64,000 nt of DNA, from NCBI GenBank assembly GCA_964371945.1, contig CAYJPA010000020.1:7652-71651 (forward strand), in the 5' to 3' direction. The notes below the pieces were generated by a model. It did not search any database. It saw only the letters and a program-made list of their open reading frames with translations, and was not told the DNA's origin. Origin of the DNA: CAYJPA01 sp964371945 (GTDB lineage Bacteria; Chloroflexota; Chloroflexia; Thermomicrobiales; UBA6265). Positions 52,789-61,976 of this stretch are shown in pieces (position 1 is the stretch's first letter; each line of letters starts with the position of its first letter). The translations under genes and the position numbers were made by a program.

Positions 52789-53493
52789 ATGAGCAACACC
52801 GTAATTACGGCGACGCCTTTGGAGCAGCGAGTTACGTCGGTACTGCGCGCGGTCGCTGAGGCCGCGACGAAGGCCGATCGAGATGCGGCGTCGGTCACGG
52901 TCGTTGCCGTCTCCAAAACGGTCGGTCGCGATGCAATTGATGCGGCATATGCCGCGGGAATCCGTCACTTTGGCGAAAACCGTGTGCAGGATGCGGTCAC
53001 GAAGTTCATCGATCCGCTACCTGGCGACGCCATGCTGCACATGATCGGCCAGCTACAGACCAACAAGGCCGGTGTCGCCGCGAAGCTGTTCGATATCATC
53101 GAGTCGGTCGATCGAACATCGTTGATCAAGGAGCTCGAAAAACAGGCGGAGAAACAGGGACGAATACTTCCAGTCCTGCTCCAAGTCAATATCGCGTCCG
53201 AAGAGCAGAAGGCAGGGTGTGAGCCTGTCGACTCCTGCAATCTGGCGGCATTGATCGCTGCTTCACCTCATCTGCGTTTGCAGGGCCTGATGACTATCGC
53301 GCCTTTGGTCGCGGATCCAGAGGATGTTCGGCCGGTCTTTCGCGGTCTGCGAGAGCTGCGCAATGAACTGGTCGACAAACTCGGCGGGCCTGAGCTGCCG
53401 ATGCTCTCCATGGGGATGAGCAACGATTTTCGAGTCGCAATCGAGGAGGGCGCTACCCATGTCCGGGTCGGCCGCGCGATCTTTTCAGGTTGA
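52789..53493 (+). CDS. YggS/PROSC-family PLP homeostasis protein
   Basis: This pyridoxal phosphate-binding TIM-barrel protein, without enzymatic activity, controls PLP supply. The lysine that binds PLP lies in VTVVAVSKTVGRDAI. Other motifs are FGENRVQDAVTKF, MLHMIGQLQTNKAG, LPVLLQVNIASEEQKAGCEP, LQGLMTIAPL and LSMGMSNDFRVAIEEGATHV followed by RVGRAIF. ATG 52789 is used because the TTG at 52771 is closer to the previous stop and has a weak binding site. It gives 234 residues, typical of the family. Confidence 0.93.
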   Translation: MSNTVITATPLEQRVTSVLRAVAEAATKADRDAASVTVVAVSKTVGRDAIDAAYAAGIRHFGENRVQDAVTKFIDPLPGDAMLHMIGQLQTNKAGVAAKLFDIIESVDRTSLIKELEKQAEKQGRILPVLLQVNIASEEQKAGCEPVDSCNLAALIAASPHLRLQGLMTIAPLVADPEDVRPVFRGLRELRNELVDKLGGPELPMLSMGMSNDFRVAIEEGATHVRVGRAIFSG

Positions 53494-53505
53494 TCTGAAG
53501 CCTAA

Positions 53506-56457
53506 TCACTCGTCCGCGGCCGGACTTGCCACCGGAGTCGCCGAAGGCGATTCGGATTGACTGGTAATCAGTTCCAAATTATCGAGTGCCTGCGCCAGTT
53601 CGCTTTGGGCGATGCCATACGCCGCCCAGTCTCCGGCCGCCAGCGCAGCTTGGCCGCGATCGTACGCTTCCACTGCCTGCGCGACCAGATCCTGAACCCG
53701 CGGATTTGAAAGGTCGTCCGGAATTGTTGTGCCACCTTGCGTGGCAGGTTCTAGCTCGGTACCCGTGGACGATCCGGGCTCCGCGCTTACGAGCGCCGAA
53801 AGAGCCGCGGGTAAGGTCTCCGCCATCACGACCCGTTCGCTCGACGCGACGATGACCCGTTTGAGCTCCGGTAACGCACCTTCCGCCGCCGCGGCCTGAA
53901 GGTACAGTGGCTGCACGTAGAGCACGCTCTCACCGATCGGAATGACCAACAGGTTCCCGCGCAACACCCGGGAGCCGGACTGACTCCAGAGCGTGATCTG
54001 CGCCGAAATGTCAGGCTCCTGGTTGATCCGCGCCTCGATCTGGCTCGGACCAAAAACGGTCTCCTGGCGGGGGAATCGGTAAACGATCAACGAGGTGGAG
54101 CCATCTGCTCCGACGCGTCCGGCCATCCAGGCGGTCATGTTCTGCCGTTGAGACCGGCCTCCTGGAATGAACGGCCGGATGAGCGCGAACTCGGTGGCAC
54201 TCTCCCCGGGAAGCGTCATCGTGACGTAGTACGGCACCATACGCTGGTTGACGTCGCTCACCTGCTCTTGCGGCACTTCCCAGAAGTCTTCACCGTTGTA
54301 GAACGCGGTTGGATCGTCGACATGCACCGAGGCGTAAATGTCCGACTGGATTTCGAAGAGCCGCTCCGGGTAGCGGAAGTGTACCGAGATCGACGCCGGC
54401 ACCTCGGAGATCGGTCGGAAAAGGTCGCCGTAGAGTTTGCCGTAGGCATCGGCGATCGGATCTTCCTCGCTTGTGCGATAGAAGGTGACGGTACCGTCAT
54501 ATGCGTCGACCACGACCTTAACGCTGTTTTTAAGGTAATTGATGCCATCGATCCGCGAGGCGTGCGGAAATAAGTCAGTTGACGTGTAGGCGTCGATCAC
54601 CCAAAGCAACCGGCCGTCTGCGATCACCAAATACGGATCGGGGTCCAGTTCCAGGAATGGTGCAATGGTTTCGACACGGTCGACAATATTGCGATGCAGC
54701 AGGATGCGGGACTTCGAGCTCAGATTGCCGCTGAGGAGCAGATTCCGGTCCTGAAGCTCCGCGGCAAGAAGGAGCTTCTTGAAGTAGTTGTCCAGGCGAA
54801 TCGAGCCTTTGCCCAATCCCTGGTAGTCCAGTTCACTCGAAGGGTCATCCGAATCGATCAGTCCCGAAAACTCGGGCTGTTCGGTGTTGACGGCAACCCA
54901 TCCCAGGTCGGCTTCTCCAAAGTAGATCTCCGGCCGCTCGATCAGGTAGACGCCCTGACCGGTCGGCGGAATCCGCTCGACCAGAAAAACGGGAAGCCCC
55001 TGGCGAGACACCTCTTCGACTGGACTCACCACCGCCCCATATCCATGGGTGTAGACCAGGCGCTCGTTAGTCCAGGTTTGAGCGGTCGCCGGCAACCCGT
55101 CTTGATCGATCTCTCGCGCCGAAAGGAGTACCTGCTCTGGAACGCCACCGATGATGTAACGGTCGACATCGACGTCCAGAAAAACGTAGTACGGCACGAA
55201 CGACTGCAATTGCTGATACGTGCCCTGGATGATCCGGTAGTCCCAAAGTCGAACGTTGTCGAGCGTCTCCGGATAACTCGCGAGCACCTGCTCGGTGAGC
55301 GGCGCCTGTCCAGTCAGATCTCGTCCATCGACCAGATCCAATCCGTAGGCCGAGCGCGTCATTTCGATGTTGTTTGCAATGTACTCGCGCTCGCGCTTCA
55401 ACTCACTCGGCTCGACCACCGTGGATTGCACCGCGCTCGGGATGAAAACGGCGACAACAACGTAGAGCACGCCCCAGGCAATCACGGAACCGACCAGCAA
55501 TCGAATTCGTTGCACGAACGCGTTGGCCACCAGCGCGCCGCCAATCGCCAGAGCGACCGCGGCCAAAGCCCAATTGGCCGGGCGCTGGATATGAACGTCG
55601 GTGTATCCAGCCCCGAATGCCGCCCCACGAGTCGAATACGCGAGCAAGTAATTGGAAAGGAAGATCTTGACCGCCAAAAGGAGGAGAACGAATCCCGCGA
55701 GCGAAAGCACATGCACCCGCATAAGCGATGGAGCATTTCGGATCTGACGGAGATCGACGCCGAGCCGCAGCGCATACACAACCAGAGCAGCGACGATTGA
55801 AAAGAGCGTCAGCACAAGCAGGAGATTGACCGCCTGAGTAAGCGGTGGTATTGCAAAGATGAAAAAACCAACATCGCGCCCAAACACCGGATCCTTAATG
55901 CCGAATGGATCGCTGTACCACCAGAGCAACCAAGCATCCCACTTCGCGGCGGCCGCGAGGCCGGTGCCAACCGAAATGACCGTCGCACTGACCAGAGCGA
56001 GCGCGACCAGAAATTGATCGGCGATGCGAGCCAGACGGCTCGTCTTCGTGGTGGCCTGTCGTGATCGGCGCAGCGCGATTGAAACGTTCCCGAGGAAGAC
56101 AACGGCGGCGAAAACCGTGCCGATTACGAAGACGGTGCTCTGCCCGGCATAGCGGCGCGCCAGCACCGAGCGGAACCCCATACTATCGAACCACCAGAGC
56201 TGAACCCAAAATGCGGCGGTCGCGAAGACAATGATGATGAGCCCAAATATGATCGCGGCGGTGATCAACATTCGCTTCGTCGAGGGCGAGATCGTGAAAA
56301 CCGGCCGTTTGATCTGAGGTCGTGGTGGCCGCCTCGCTCCCGGGTGTGCCGATTGTGTCGCTTTACCGCCGAAGCCCTTGAACAAGCCCTTAACCTTTCC
56401 GACGTTGTATAGCCGCTGGGCGCCAATATGTGCGTCGACCGTGGTTGATCGTACCAT
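53506..56457 (-). CDS. UPF0182-family large membrane protein
   Basis: This COG1615/UPF0182 protein is found in actinobacteria, chloroflexi, cyanobacteria and archaea and has no proven function. Seven or so hydrophobic helices span roughly residues 65-360 (MLITAAIIFGLIIIVFATAA, then the WWFDSMGFRSVLARRYAG block). A long extracytoplasmic part follows, with LWDYRIIQGTYQQLQSF, the INYLKNSVKVVVDAYDGTVT-like block and ITLWSQSGSRVLRGNLLVIP. The C-terminus is a Glu/Ala-rich helical tail. The frame is open to 56679, which would overlap the divergent gene; ATG 56457 gives about 983 residues. Confidence 0.92.
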   Translation of the reverse strand: MVRSTTVDAHIGAQRLYNVGKVKGLFKGFGGKATQSAHPGARRPPRPQIKRPVFTISPSTKRMLITAAIIFGLIIIVFATAAFWVQLWWFDSMGFRSVLARRYAGQSTVFVIGTVFAAVVFLGNVSIALRRSRQATTKTSRLARIADQFLVALALVSATVISVGTGLAAAAKWDAWLLWWYSDPFGIKDPVFGRDVGFFIFAIPPLTQAVNLLLVLTLFSIVAALVVYALRLGVDLRQIRNAPSLMRVHVLSLAGFVLLLLAVKIFLSNYLLAYSTRGAAFGAGYTDVHIQRPANWALAAVALAIGGALVANAFVQRIRLLVGSVIAWGVLYVVVAVFIPSAVQSTVVEPSELKREREYIANNIEMTRSAYGLDLVDGRDLTGQAPLTEQVLASYPETLDNVRLWDYRIIQGTYQQLQSFVPYYVFLDVDVDRYIIGGVPEQVLLSAREIDQDGLPATAQTWTNERLVYTHGYGAVVSPVEEVSRQGLPVFLVERIPPTGQGVYLIERPEIYFGEADLGWVAVNTEQPEFSGLIDSDDPSSELDYQGLGKGSIRLDNYFKKLLLAAELQDRNLLLSGNLSSKSRILLHRNIVDRVETIAPFLELDPDPYLVIADGRLLWVIDAYTSTDLFPHASRIDGINYLKNSVKVVVDAYDGTVTFYRTSEEDPIADAYGKLYGDLFRPISEVPASISVHFRYPERLFEIQSDIYASVHVDDPTAFYNGEDFWEVPQEQVSDVNQRMVPYYVTMTLPGESATEFALIRPFIPGGRSQRQNMTAWMAGRVGADGSTSLIVYRFPRQETVFGPSQIEARINQEPDISAQITLWSQSGSRVLRGNLLVIPIGESVLYVQPLYLQAAAAEGALPELKRVIVASSERVVMAETLPAALSALVSAEPGSSTGTELEPATQGGTTIPDDLSNPRVQDLVAQAVEAYDRGQAALAAGDWAAYGIAQSELAQALDNLELITSQSESPSATPVASPAADE

Positions 56458-56515
56458 TGCCTGTACACGTGTGACGAAATCACATCGCTGACGAAAGGGT
56501 GGCAGGCAACCCAAC

Positions 56516-57322
56516 ATGATCTTCCAGAGTCTTGGGAGCGGAAGCTCGGGCAATGCCGCAATCTTGCGTGGCGGCGGTGCGACGATCTTGATCGATTGCG
56601 GCATTGGGCCGCGTTTGTTGCAGCGCGCATTCCGCGAGCACGGCGCCGATTTCAAACGGATCGATGCGGTTCTACTCACGCACGAGCATGACGATCACGT
56701 CCGCGGGCTTGCCACGGTGAGCGCCTCTGGCTGGCATGTCCACGCCACGCCCGGCACCGCGTCGGCATTGGGACTGGCCAGCGATCGGTGCACACACCTC
56801 GACTTTGAACGAACGATCAATGTGGCCGGTCTTGAGATATCCGCGCTGCAGACATCCCACGACGCGGCTGAGCCTTGCGGCTTCACGATTTCGGATGGAG
56901 CCACACGCGTCACCGTGCTCACTGACCTCGGAGCGGCCGACGACTGCTGCCTCGAGGTCGTGGCTTCATCTGATCTGATCGTGATTGAGGCAAATCACGA
57001 CGTGCAGATGCTTCGAAGCGGTCCATATCCAGCCCACTTGAAGAAGCGCGTGCTTTCTTCACGAGGACATCTCTCAAACGCCGACTGCGGAACGTTTCTC
57101 GGCCGCGCACTCGGTAGCACCTACCGTTCAAAAACCATCTGGCTTGCCCATCTCTCGGCTACCAACAATCGCCCCGAGCTAGCTGTACGGACAGTCGAAA
57201 GCGCCTTAGCGAGGCTTCCAGTTCGACATCGCGTTCTGGCGTTGCCCCGGCGGGAGTCCGGACCAGTCTGGCGTCCGTCTGAAGAACCGTTCATCGAGCA
57301 AATCCCGCTCTTTGCGGATTGA
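56516..57322 (+). CDS. metallo-beta-lactamase-fold hydrolase (WalJ/YycJ-like)
   Basis: The protein starts with the YycJ/WalJ-type motif FQSLGSGSSGNAAIL. The zinc site HxHxDH is LLTHEHDDHVRGL, with later ligands in VLTDLG (Asp) and GHLSNADCG and a C-terminal LAHLSATNN (His). WalJ family members are nucleases or DNA-processing enzymes linked to cell-wall regulation. No walKR genes are here, so the substrate is unproven. It is 268 residues long, divergent from UPF0182 with only 58 bases between starts. Confidence 0.9.
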   Translation: MIFQSLGSGSSGNAAILRGGGATILIDCGIGPRLLQRAFREHGADFKRIDAVLLTHEHDDHVRGLATVSASGWHVHATPGTASALGLASDRCTHLDFERTINVAGLEISALQTSHDAAEPCGFTISDGATRVTVLTDLGAADDCCLEVVASSDLIVIEANHDVQMLRSGPYPAHLKKRVLSSRGHLSNADCGTFLGRALGSTYRSKTIWLAHLSATNNRPELAVRTVESALARLPVRHRVLALPRRESGPVWRPSEEPFIEQIPLFAD

Positions 57323-57460
57323 GGCAGTCTGATTGCGGCGTTGATTCCAGTTTCGCAACGACGTGGGACTCCAGATGGCGATATCCTTCCACGAACGGTA
57401 ATCGAATCCCCGGCCGTTTCTGGCCGAATTGTCTGAGGGAGTGCTCTCCTGTCCACGATA

Positions 57461-57817
57461 TTGCTGATGCACGATCGCCTGGCGACGACCGTGATGCTGT
57501 TCATGTTCGCGGTCGGACTCTGGGGGCTATTTTCGTTCTCCAGGGGCGACATCTTGTCCGGGAGCATCCAGGGTGCGCTGGCCATTGGTCAGGTTCTGGT
57601 GATGATTCAAGCAGGACTCGGAGCCGTTTTGTTCGCCGATGGATTCCGCGCAGTCACATCCGTACACTATTTGTACGGGATCACGGCGGTGATCGTTCTC
57701 CCCTTTGTGTGGAGCTATCTTCGCGAGCGCCACCCCCGGCAGGCGCTCTTGTTCTACAGTCTGGTGGCGCTGTTTGTAGCTGGATTAGCGATTCGTGGAA
57801 TGACGACCGGCTCTTAG
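57461..57817 (+). CDS. small membrane protein, 118 aa, unknown function
   Basis: Four hydrophobic helices are visible (about residues 9-26, 38-58, 68-85 and 94-112) with short loops and few charges. The product is not recognised. The first possible start is TTG 57461, but ATG 57467 (MHDRLATTV) is equally likely and no clear binding site decides between them. It is 138 bases after the WalJ-like gene on the same strand. Confidence 0.65.
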   Translation: MLMHDRLATTVMLFMFAVGLWGLFSFSRGDILSGSIQGALAIGQVLVMIQAGLGAVLFADGFRAVTSVHYLYGITAVIVLPFVWSYLRERHPRQALLFYSLVALFVAGLAIRGMTTGS

Positions 57818-57996
57818 CGTCCCTTCCCCTCCTCAGGGTGTTGTCGTGCTAACTACCTATCGATACGTTGCGCGCGACATCCACGAATCATAATTGTCCG
57901 TATATCCGGTGTCTGAGAGACAATGGTATCGAATGCGTTTTCGGCTAATTACGTTCGTTTCTCAAGAGCTAACGGTGAATCTGGGTCGCGGAGCTG

Positions 57997-58050
57997 TTGA
58001 CTCCTGAACGTTCCGGGCGTACAATCCGACCGTACACCGTTGAACGTACG
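57997..58050 (+). promoter_or_regulatory. promoter of the HTH regulator with overlapping CGTACA repeats
   Basis: TTGACT (57997-58002) and TACAAT (58020-58025) are 17 bases apart, a strong sigma-70 layout with the transcription start near 58032. CGTACA at 58018 and 58031 and CGTACG at 58045 form direct repeats 13-14 bases apart across the -10 box and start. The spacing fits an autoregulatory operator for the downstream HTH protein. Confidence 0.55.
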
Positions 58051-58085
58051 CTCTCACGGCGAGATCGAGTGGAAGAGGAGCCTTC

Positions 58086-58616
58086 GTGGAGACCGAGGCC
58101 CTGGATTACCAGGACGTAATAGATCAGGCGTTGCAGTTGGTTTACAGCCATCACCACCGCCTCGTGTCCCAACTCTATCCCGTCGCATTTCAATCGCTAA
58201 CGATGGAGCAGCTTCGTGGAGGTCCACTCGGTCGCGATCTCGGCCGACTGGCCGGTCTCGCTCGTGGCCAGGCAAGAGAGCAAAAAGACCACGTCCTGCA
58301 GGCCATCGACGCCGTGGTCCAGCTCTTGTTCTGGCCCGCCGCGGCGGACGACTACACGGTTCCCCGTTCATTTTGGGACACCGAGCTCGGCCGCATGATG
58401 GCGCTCGCGAAGTACCGCGCGTTCGAGCCAAACGAGCTTGTCAGCATCGGCAACGCCGCGCAGCAGCTCAATGTCACCCGGCCCACGATCTATCGCTGGA
58501 TGGACGACCGCACGCTCAACTACGTGCGCGACGACATGAGCGGCCGCACCTTTGTCGTGCGGCGCGATATCGACAATCTCAAGCGAGTTGCGCAGGAGCT
58601 TGGCGCTCAGGACTAG
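58086..58616 (+). CDS. helix-turn-helix DNA-binding regulator, 176 aa
   Basis: The C-terminal ~60 residues hold an excisionase/MerR-like helix-turn-helix: LVSIGNAAQQLNVTRPTIYR, then WMDDRTLNYV and DMSGRTFVVRRDIDNLKRVA. The first ~110 residues are an all-helical domain of unknown type, beginning DVIDQALQLVYSHHHRLVSQ. GTG 58086 has GAGGAG five bases upstream. It stands alone behind its own promoter and is closed by a strong hairpin, the layout of a monocistronic regulator. Target genes are unknown. Confidence 0.85.
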   Translation: METEALDYQDVIDQALQLVYSHHHRLVSQLYPVAFQSLTMEQLRGGPLGRDLGRLAGLARGQAREQKDHVLQAIDAVVQLLFWPAAADDYTVPRSFWDTELGRMMALAKYRAFEPNELVSIGNAAQQLNVTRPTIYRWMDDRTLNYVRDDMSGRTFVVRRDIDNLKRVAQELGAQD

Positions 58617-58651
58617 ATCCTCGCCACGATGGCCCAATATCGACCGGAATA

Positions 58652-58682
58652 GTAAGGACCGTTTCGGCGGTCCTTACGTGTT
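58652..58682 (+). terminator. rho-independent terminator of the HTH regulator gene
   Basis: A 10-bp perfect stem (gtaaggaccg / cggtccttac, 58652-58661 and 58668-58677) with a 6-base loop is followed by GTGTTT. It overlaps the end of the convergent alr gene. Confidence 0.8.
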
Positions 58683-59906
58683 TGTGGAAGTCGGGTTGGA
58701 AACGATTCGATATCCGCTCAGGTCCGAAACCGCCACCACCGTTCCGGATCGCGCATAGAAGCGCGGGACCCGAACAGCCAAACCTGACGCGATCTCATAG
58801 TTGATCGTTCCGAGAGTTGTTGCCAGCTCATCGAATGTCGGAGGGCCCGCGCTCTCCCAGGCTCCCGCAACGACGACCGTGTCGCCAGGAAATGCGATCG
58901 AATCGGGTGGCAGTCCGATCACCGTCTGATCCATACAAACGCGACCAAGGACTTGACATCGAACGGACTGTACGTACATCTCACTTCTATTTGAAAGACC
59001 CCGATCGTAGCCATCCGCGTAACCGATTGGGACCAATGCCGCCAGTCCACGCGATGTTGCGCGGTAACTCGCTCCGTAACTGACCCCGTCTCCAATCTGC
59101 AAATCAAACAGCCGCTCAATCCGGCTGACAATCGTCATCGCCGGTCTCATTTCCGGCGCAATCTGGATCTCCGCCGAGGGGTTCAGGCCATAAAGCGCAA
59201 TCCCCAGTCGAACAAGGCGCCGGTGATAACTGCTCGATCTGAGGGTCGCCGCGCTGTTGGCGGCATGAACGATCTCGGGCTGAATCTCCGCCGCCGCCAG
59301 ATCGCTGAGAATGGCGTCGAGTAGTTCCGATTGGACGTCTGTCGGTTCCGGGTCGAGCTCGTCCGCTCGTGCGAAATGCGTGAACACGGCCCGCAACCTG
59401 AGCAATGGATGATTGTCAATAAAGCGAGCGATCTCAACTGCCTCGTCGCGGGTCGCGCCGAATCGCCGCATGCCGGTATCGACCTTAAGGTGAAGCGAGA
59501 TCGGCGACGAGACCCCGAACAGCTCCGCGGCCGCGCCAACCGCCCGCGCGAAAGCCAGATCGCCAACCGAGAGCTCGATCGTATGCCCGATCGCGAGATC
59601 GATTTCCGAATTGTCAATCGGGCCAAGCACCAGAACCGGGGCTCGAATACCCGCGACGCGCAGCTGTACGGCCTCATCGACCGTCGCAACACCCAGTTGC
59701 TCCGCGCCGGCATCGATTGCTGCCTGGCCAACCGCGATTGCGCCGTGACCGTACGCGTTGGCCTTCACGACGGCCATAATCCCCACCCGCGGACCAACGA
59801 GCCGGCGCACGACGGCGAGATTGCCGGAGATCGCATCTAGATCGACGATCGCTCTCGTGGGGCGACCGTCATAACGATAGACCTCGGCGACCACTCTCGG
59901 GTTCAT
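58674..59906 (-). CDS. alr: alanine racemase
   Basis: Alr makes D-alanine for peptidoglycan. The PLP lysine is in MAVVKANAYGHGA. The second catalytic base, Tyr, lies in GDGVSYGASYRA. The C-terminal beta-domain has GRVCMDQTVIGLP. It is 410 residues long, slightly longer than usual because of an N-terminal MNPRVVAEVYRYDG. It is the last gene of the minus-strand run that starts at tatA, 13 bases after the CBS-domain gene. Confidence 0.96.
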   Translation of the reverse strand: MNPRVVAEVYRYDGRPTRAIVDLDAISGNLAVVRRLVGPRVGIMAVVKANAYGHGAIAVGQAAIDAGAEQLGVATVDEAVQLRVAGIRAPVLVLGPIDNSEIDLAIGHTIELSVGDLAFARAVGAAAELFGVSSPISLHLKVDTGMRRFGATRDEAVEIARFIDNHPLLRLRAVFTHFARADELDPEPTDVQSELLDAILSDLAAAEIQPEIVHAANSAATLRSSSYHRRLVRLGIALYGLNPSAEIQIAPEMRPAMTIVSRIERLFDLQIGDGVSYGASYRATSRGLAALVPIGYADGYDRGLSNRSEMYVQSVRCQVLGRVCMDQTVIGLPPDSIAFPGDTVVVAGAWESAGPPTFDELATTLGTINYEIASGLAVRVPRFYARSGTVVAVSDLSGYRIVSNPTSTNT

Positions 59907-59918
59907 ATCGATCGAAGA

Positions 59919-60425
59919 CTACGACTCGACGACCGCGTCGGCTTCCGAAGCCGTCGCCTCGAGCTTTGCGATCACTCTGACCAGATCCGCTCGCGAGACG
60001 ATGCCGACAAGCTGCAGGTCGTCGTCGAGAACAGGGATGGGATTCGCATCCTCATCGATGATCACGGTCGCCAGCTGTTGCAGCGTTGCTGATTGCTTGA
60101 TGTTGATGACTGGGCTCGACATGAGCTCACGGGCCGTGACCGCAAGCACTCGCCTAAGGTCCTCCTCGAAATCACGGCCGCGATCTAGCTGGAAGATCGT
60201 GTCCAGGAACGGGACGGGAGTCGGAAACTCGACATCGGCCTCGCGAGCAATGATGTCCGACTCGGTGATGATCCCAACGATCGTTCCATTTTCGACAACC
60301 GGCAGACCGGGCAGACCCGAAATAGACATTAACCGTGCAACCGTGGCGATTGAGTCTTCTGGAGAAACGAACGGAACATCGGTCCGCATGATCTCTGACA
60401 CAGTTGGGTCATCCACCTGTAGCAT
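59919..60425 (-). CDS. two-CBS-domain protein
   Basis: A tandem CBS pair binds adenine nucleotides and acts as a regulatory module. The first CBS is VSEIMRTDVPFVSPEDSIAT with ITESDIIAREADVEF. The second is ARELMSSPVINIKQSATLQQ with IVSRADLVRVIAKLE. No enzyme domain is attached. An open frame continues to 60575, but ATG 60425 is used because it is the domain start; it overlaps the nnrD stop by 17 bases. It is about 168 residues long. The binding partner is not evident. Confidence 0.88.
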   Translation of the reverse strand: MLQVDDPTVSEIMRTDVPFVSPEDSIATVARLMSISGLPGLPVVENGTIVGIITESDIIAREADVEFPTPVPFLDTIFQLDRGRDFEEDLRRVLAVTARELMSSPVINIKQSATLQQLATVIIDEDANPIPVLDDDLQLVGIVSRADLVRVIAKLEATASEADAVVES

Positions 60426-61437
60426 CTCGCTTTCGTTCAAGTTCAGCAATCTCCTCGGCGATCGCCTCCGGCAAGTCGCTCGCAACCAATCCAAGCGTTC
60501 CAAACCGGGCCTCGACCCGTCTCGCTGCCCGAACGCCAACGTGCATCGCCAGCCCAGCGGCATCGAGTGGAGCAACTCCTTGAGCTAAAAACGCGCCAAT
60601 CGTCCCGGCCAATACATCGCCTGAACCGGCGGTTGCCAGGGACCGCGGCGCATCGTCGGCGAAGATCGTGCGCTTGCCATCGCTTGCAATGCTGTAACCG
60701 TGCTTCAAAACAACGATCTGTTGCCAGGAATTTGCCGCTTCTTGTGCGATTTCCAGCGGATTGGCCAGGACCTCCTCGCTTGATTTTCCGGTTAGCCTGC
60801 TCATTTCGCCGATGTGCGGGGTCAGCACGAGACTCCCCGGGTTGACCGTCGTCCACCACTCGGACTGCTTGGCCAGCCAGTTGAGCCCGTCGGCATCGAT
60901 GACGGCCGGTTTGTCGCCGCCGAGCAGCGCGGCGGCTCGTTCTTCCTGGCTCGACTCTACCGGTGCCGCCCTCTTTCGAAAACCAAGATCGCTGATCCGG
61001 CGCGCGGCGTATTTCCCAAAGATCGCCCCAAGCAATGCATCCACGTAATCGTCATCGCCCATGCCTGGGCCAACCACGATCGCCGTGGACTTTTCCAATT
61101 TTGTTGAGATTGCTTCCCGGGCCCTGCGGGCGGACGAATCGAGATCGCCTTCCGTCAGCGGAAGAAAGGCCGCCTCCGGCACAAGCGATGCAACAGCGCC
61201 CATCGCGCCGCGTGGGATCGCGACATTGACGATGCCCGCCCCGGCCCGGCCCGCGGCCATCGCGGACAAAGCTGCCGCGCCAATGTAACCCGGTCCGCCC
61301 GCGACGATAATTAGCCCGCCGGCTCCCCATTTGTGGGCGCCAAACTCACGCCGGGGCAAAACGCCAATCGCAAATGCCTCGTCGGCAAATTGCTCTCCAG
61401 CCTTCAGTTGCGGTTTGTTGTCCGGCATTCCGGTCAC
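60409..61437 (-). CDS. nnrD: ADP-dependent (S)-NAD(P)H-hydrate dehydratase
   Basis: NnrD repairs hydrated NAD(P)H. It is a ribokinase-like fold with GLIIVAGGPGYIGAAALSAM (substrate/metal), the GPGMGDDDYVD loop, VIDADGLNWL and SGDVLAGTIGAFLAQG (anion hole/catalytic Asp). GTG 61437 has GGAGGA five bases upstream. The usual fusion partner, the NnrE epimerase domain, is absent, so this is a stand-alone dehydratase. A loop of about 35 residues (ISDLGFRKRAAPVESSQEER and flanks) is inserted before VIDADGLN. It is 342 residues long. Confidence 0.92.
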   Translation of the reverse strand: MTGMPDNKPQLKAGEQFADEAFAIGVLPRREFGAHKWGAGGLIIVAGGPGYIGAAALSAMAAGRAGAGIVNVAIPRGAMGAVASLVPEAAFLPLTEGDLDSSARRAREAISTKLEKSTAIVVGPGMGDDDYVDALLGAIFGKYAARRISDLGFRKRAAPVESSQEERAAALLGGDKPAVIDADGLNWLAKQSEWWTTVNPGSLVLTPHIGEMSRLTGKSSEEVLANPLEIAQEAANSWQQIVVLKHGYSIASDGKRTIFADDAPRSLATAGSGDVLAGTIGAFLAQGVAPLDAAGLAMHVGVRAARRVEARFGTLGLVASDLPEAIAEEIAELERKRDATGG

Positions 61438-61457
61438 ATATTCCTCCGGCTATATTT

Positions 61458-61847
61458 TCAGTCTGTCGGCTCGATTGCCGGCGCTTCGCCTTGAAACGCG
61501 ATAACGAACGCCATCGCGTCCGTTTTTGAGTGCGTTAGTGAAACGGTGAAATCGGTGAATCCCAGCATCTTCGCCCGTATCGCCGCGCCACCGTGGAGGA
61601 CGAGCACGGGTTTGCCTCGACGATTCGGCAGAACTTCCATTTCGCGCCAGTGAATGCCGATAATGCCGGTCCCGAGCGCTTTCGAGGTCGCTTCTTTCGC
61701 GGCAAAGCGAGCAGCAAGCTCCGAAACGCGGTTTCGATATCGTTCGCGCTCTCGCTCCGTATAGACCCGGCGCAAGAACCGCTCTCCGAAATCGTCAATC
61801 GACCGCTGGATGCGCGCGATCTCGATGATGTCGACTCCAACTGCCAC
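61458..61847 (-). CDS. acpS: holo-[acyl-carrier-protein] synthase
   Basis: AcpS transfers 4'-phosphopantetheine to ACP. The metal-binding DIIEI is in VGVDIIEIARIQ, followed by RVYTERERERY and the catalytic FAAKEATSKALGTGI block. A C-terminal VSLTHSKTDAMAFVIA completes it. The open frame extends to 61967, adding 40 residues absent from the family. GTG 61847 with GGAGAAG nine bases upstream gives the usual ~129 residues and is preferred. It follows tgt by 130 bases. Confidence 0.94.
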   Translation of the reverse strand: MAVGVDIIEIARIQRSIDDFGERFLRRVYTERERERYRNRVSELAARFAAKEATSKALGTGIIGIHWREMEVLPNRRGKPVLVLHGGAAIRAKMLGFTDFTVSLTHSKTDAMAFVIAFQGEAPAIEPTD

Positions 61848-61976
61848 CCGGCCGGACTTCTCCGGATCGAACTCAGGAACGTACACGGCACTCGCTTTCT
61901 GGCGTTCGATCAGTCCCACCGCGATAACGCCCGGCGATTGTAGTCTCCATTCGCTAACCGGGGCCAAACGAGCGGT

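Noticed and set aside
56458..56679. 74-residue N-terminal extension of the UPF0182 protein
   Set aside because: It would overlap the divergent WalJ-like gene that starts at 56516. ATG 56457 avoids this.
61848..61967. 40-residue N-terminal extension of AcpS
   Set aside because: A GTG with a good binding site at 61847 gives the normal family length. The upstream part has no family motif.
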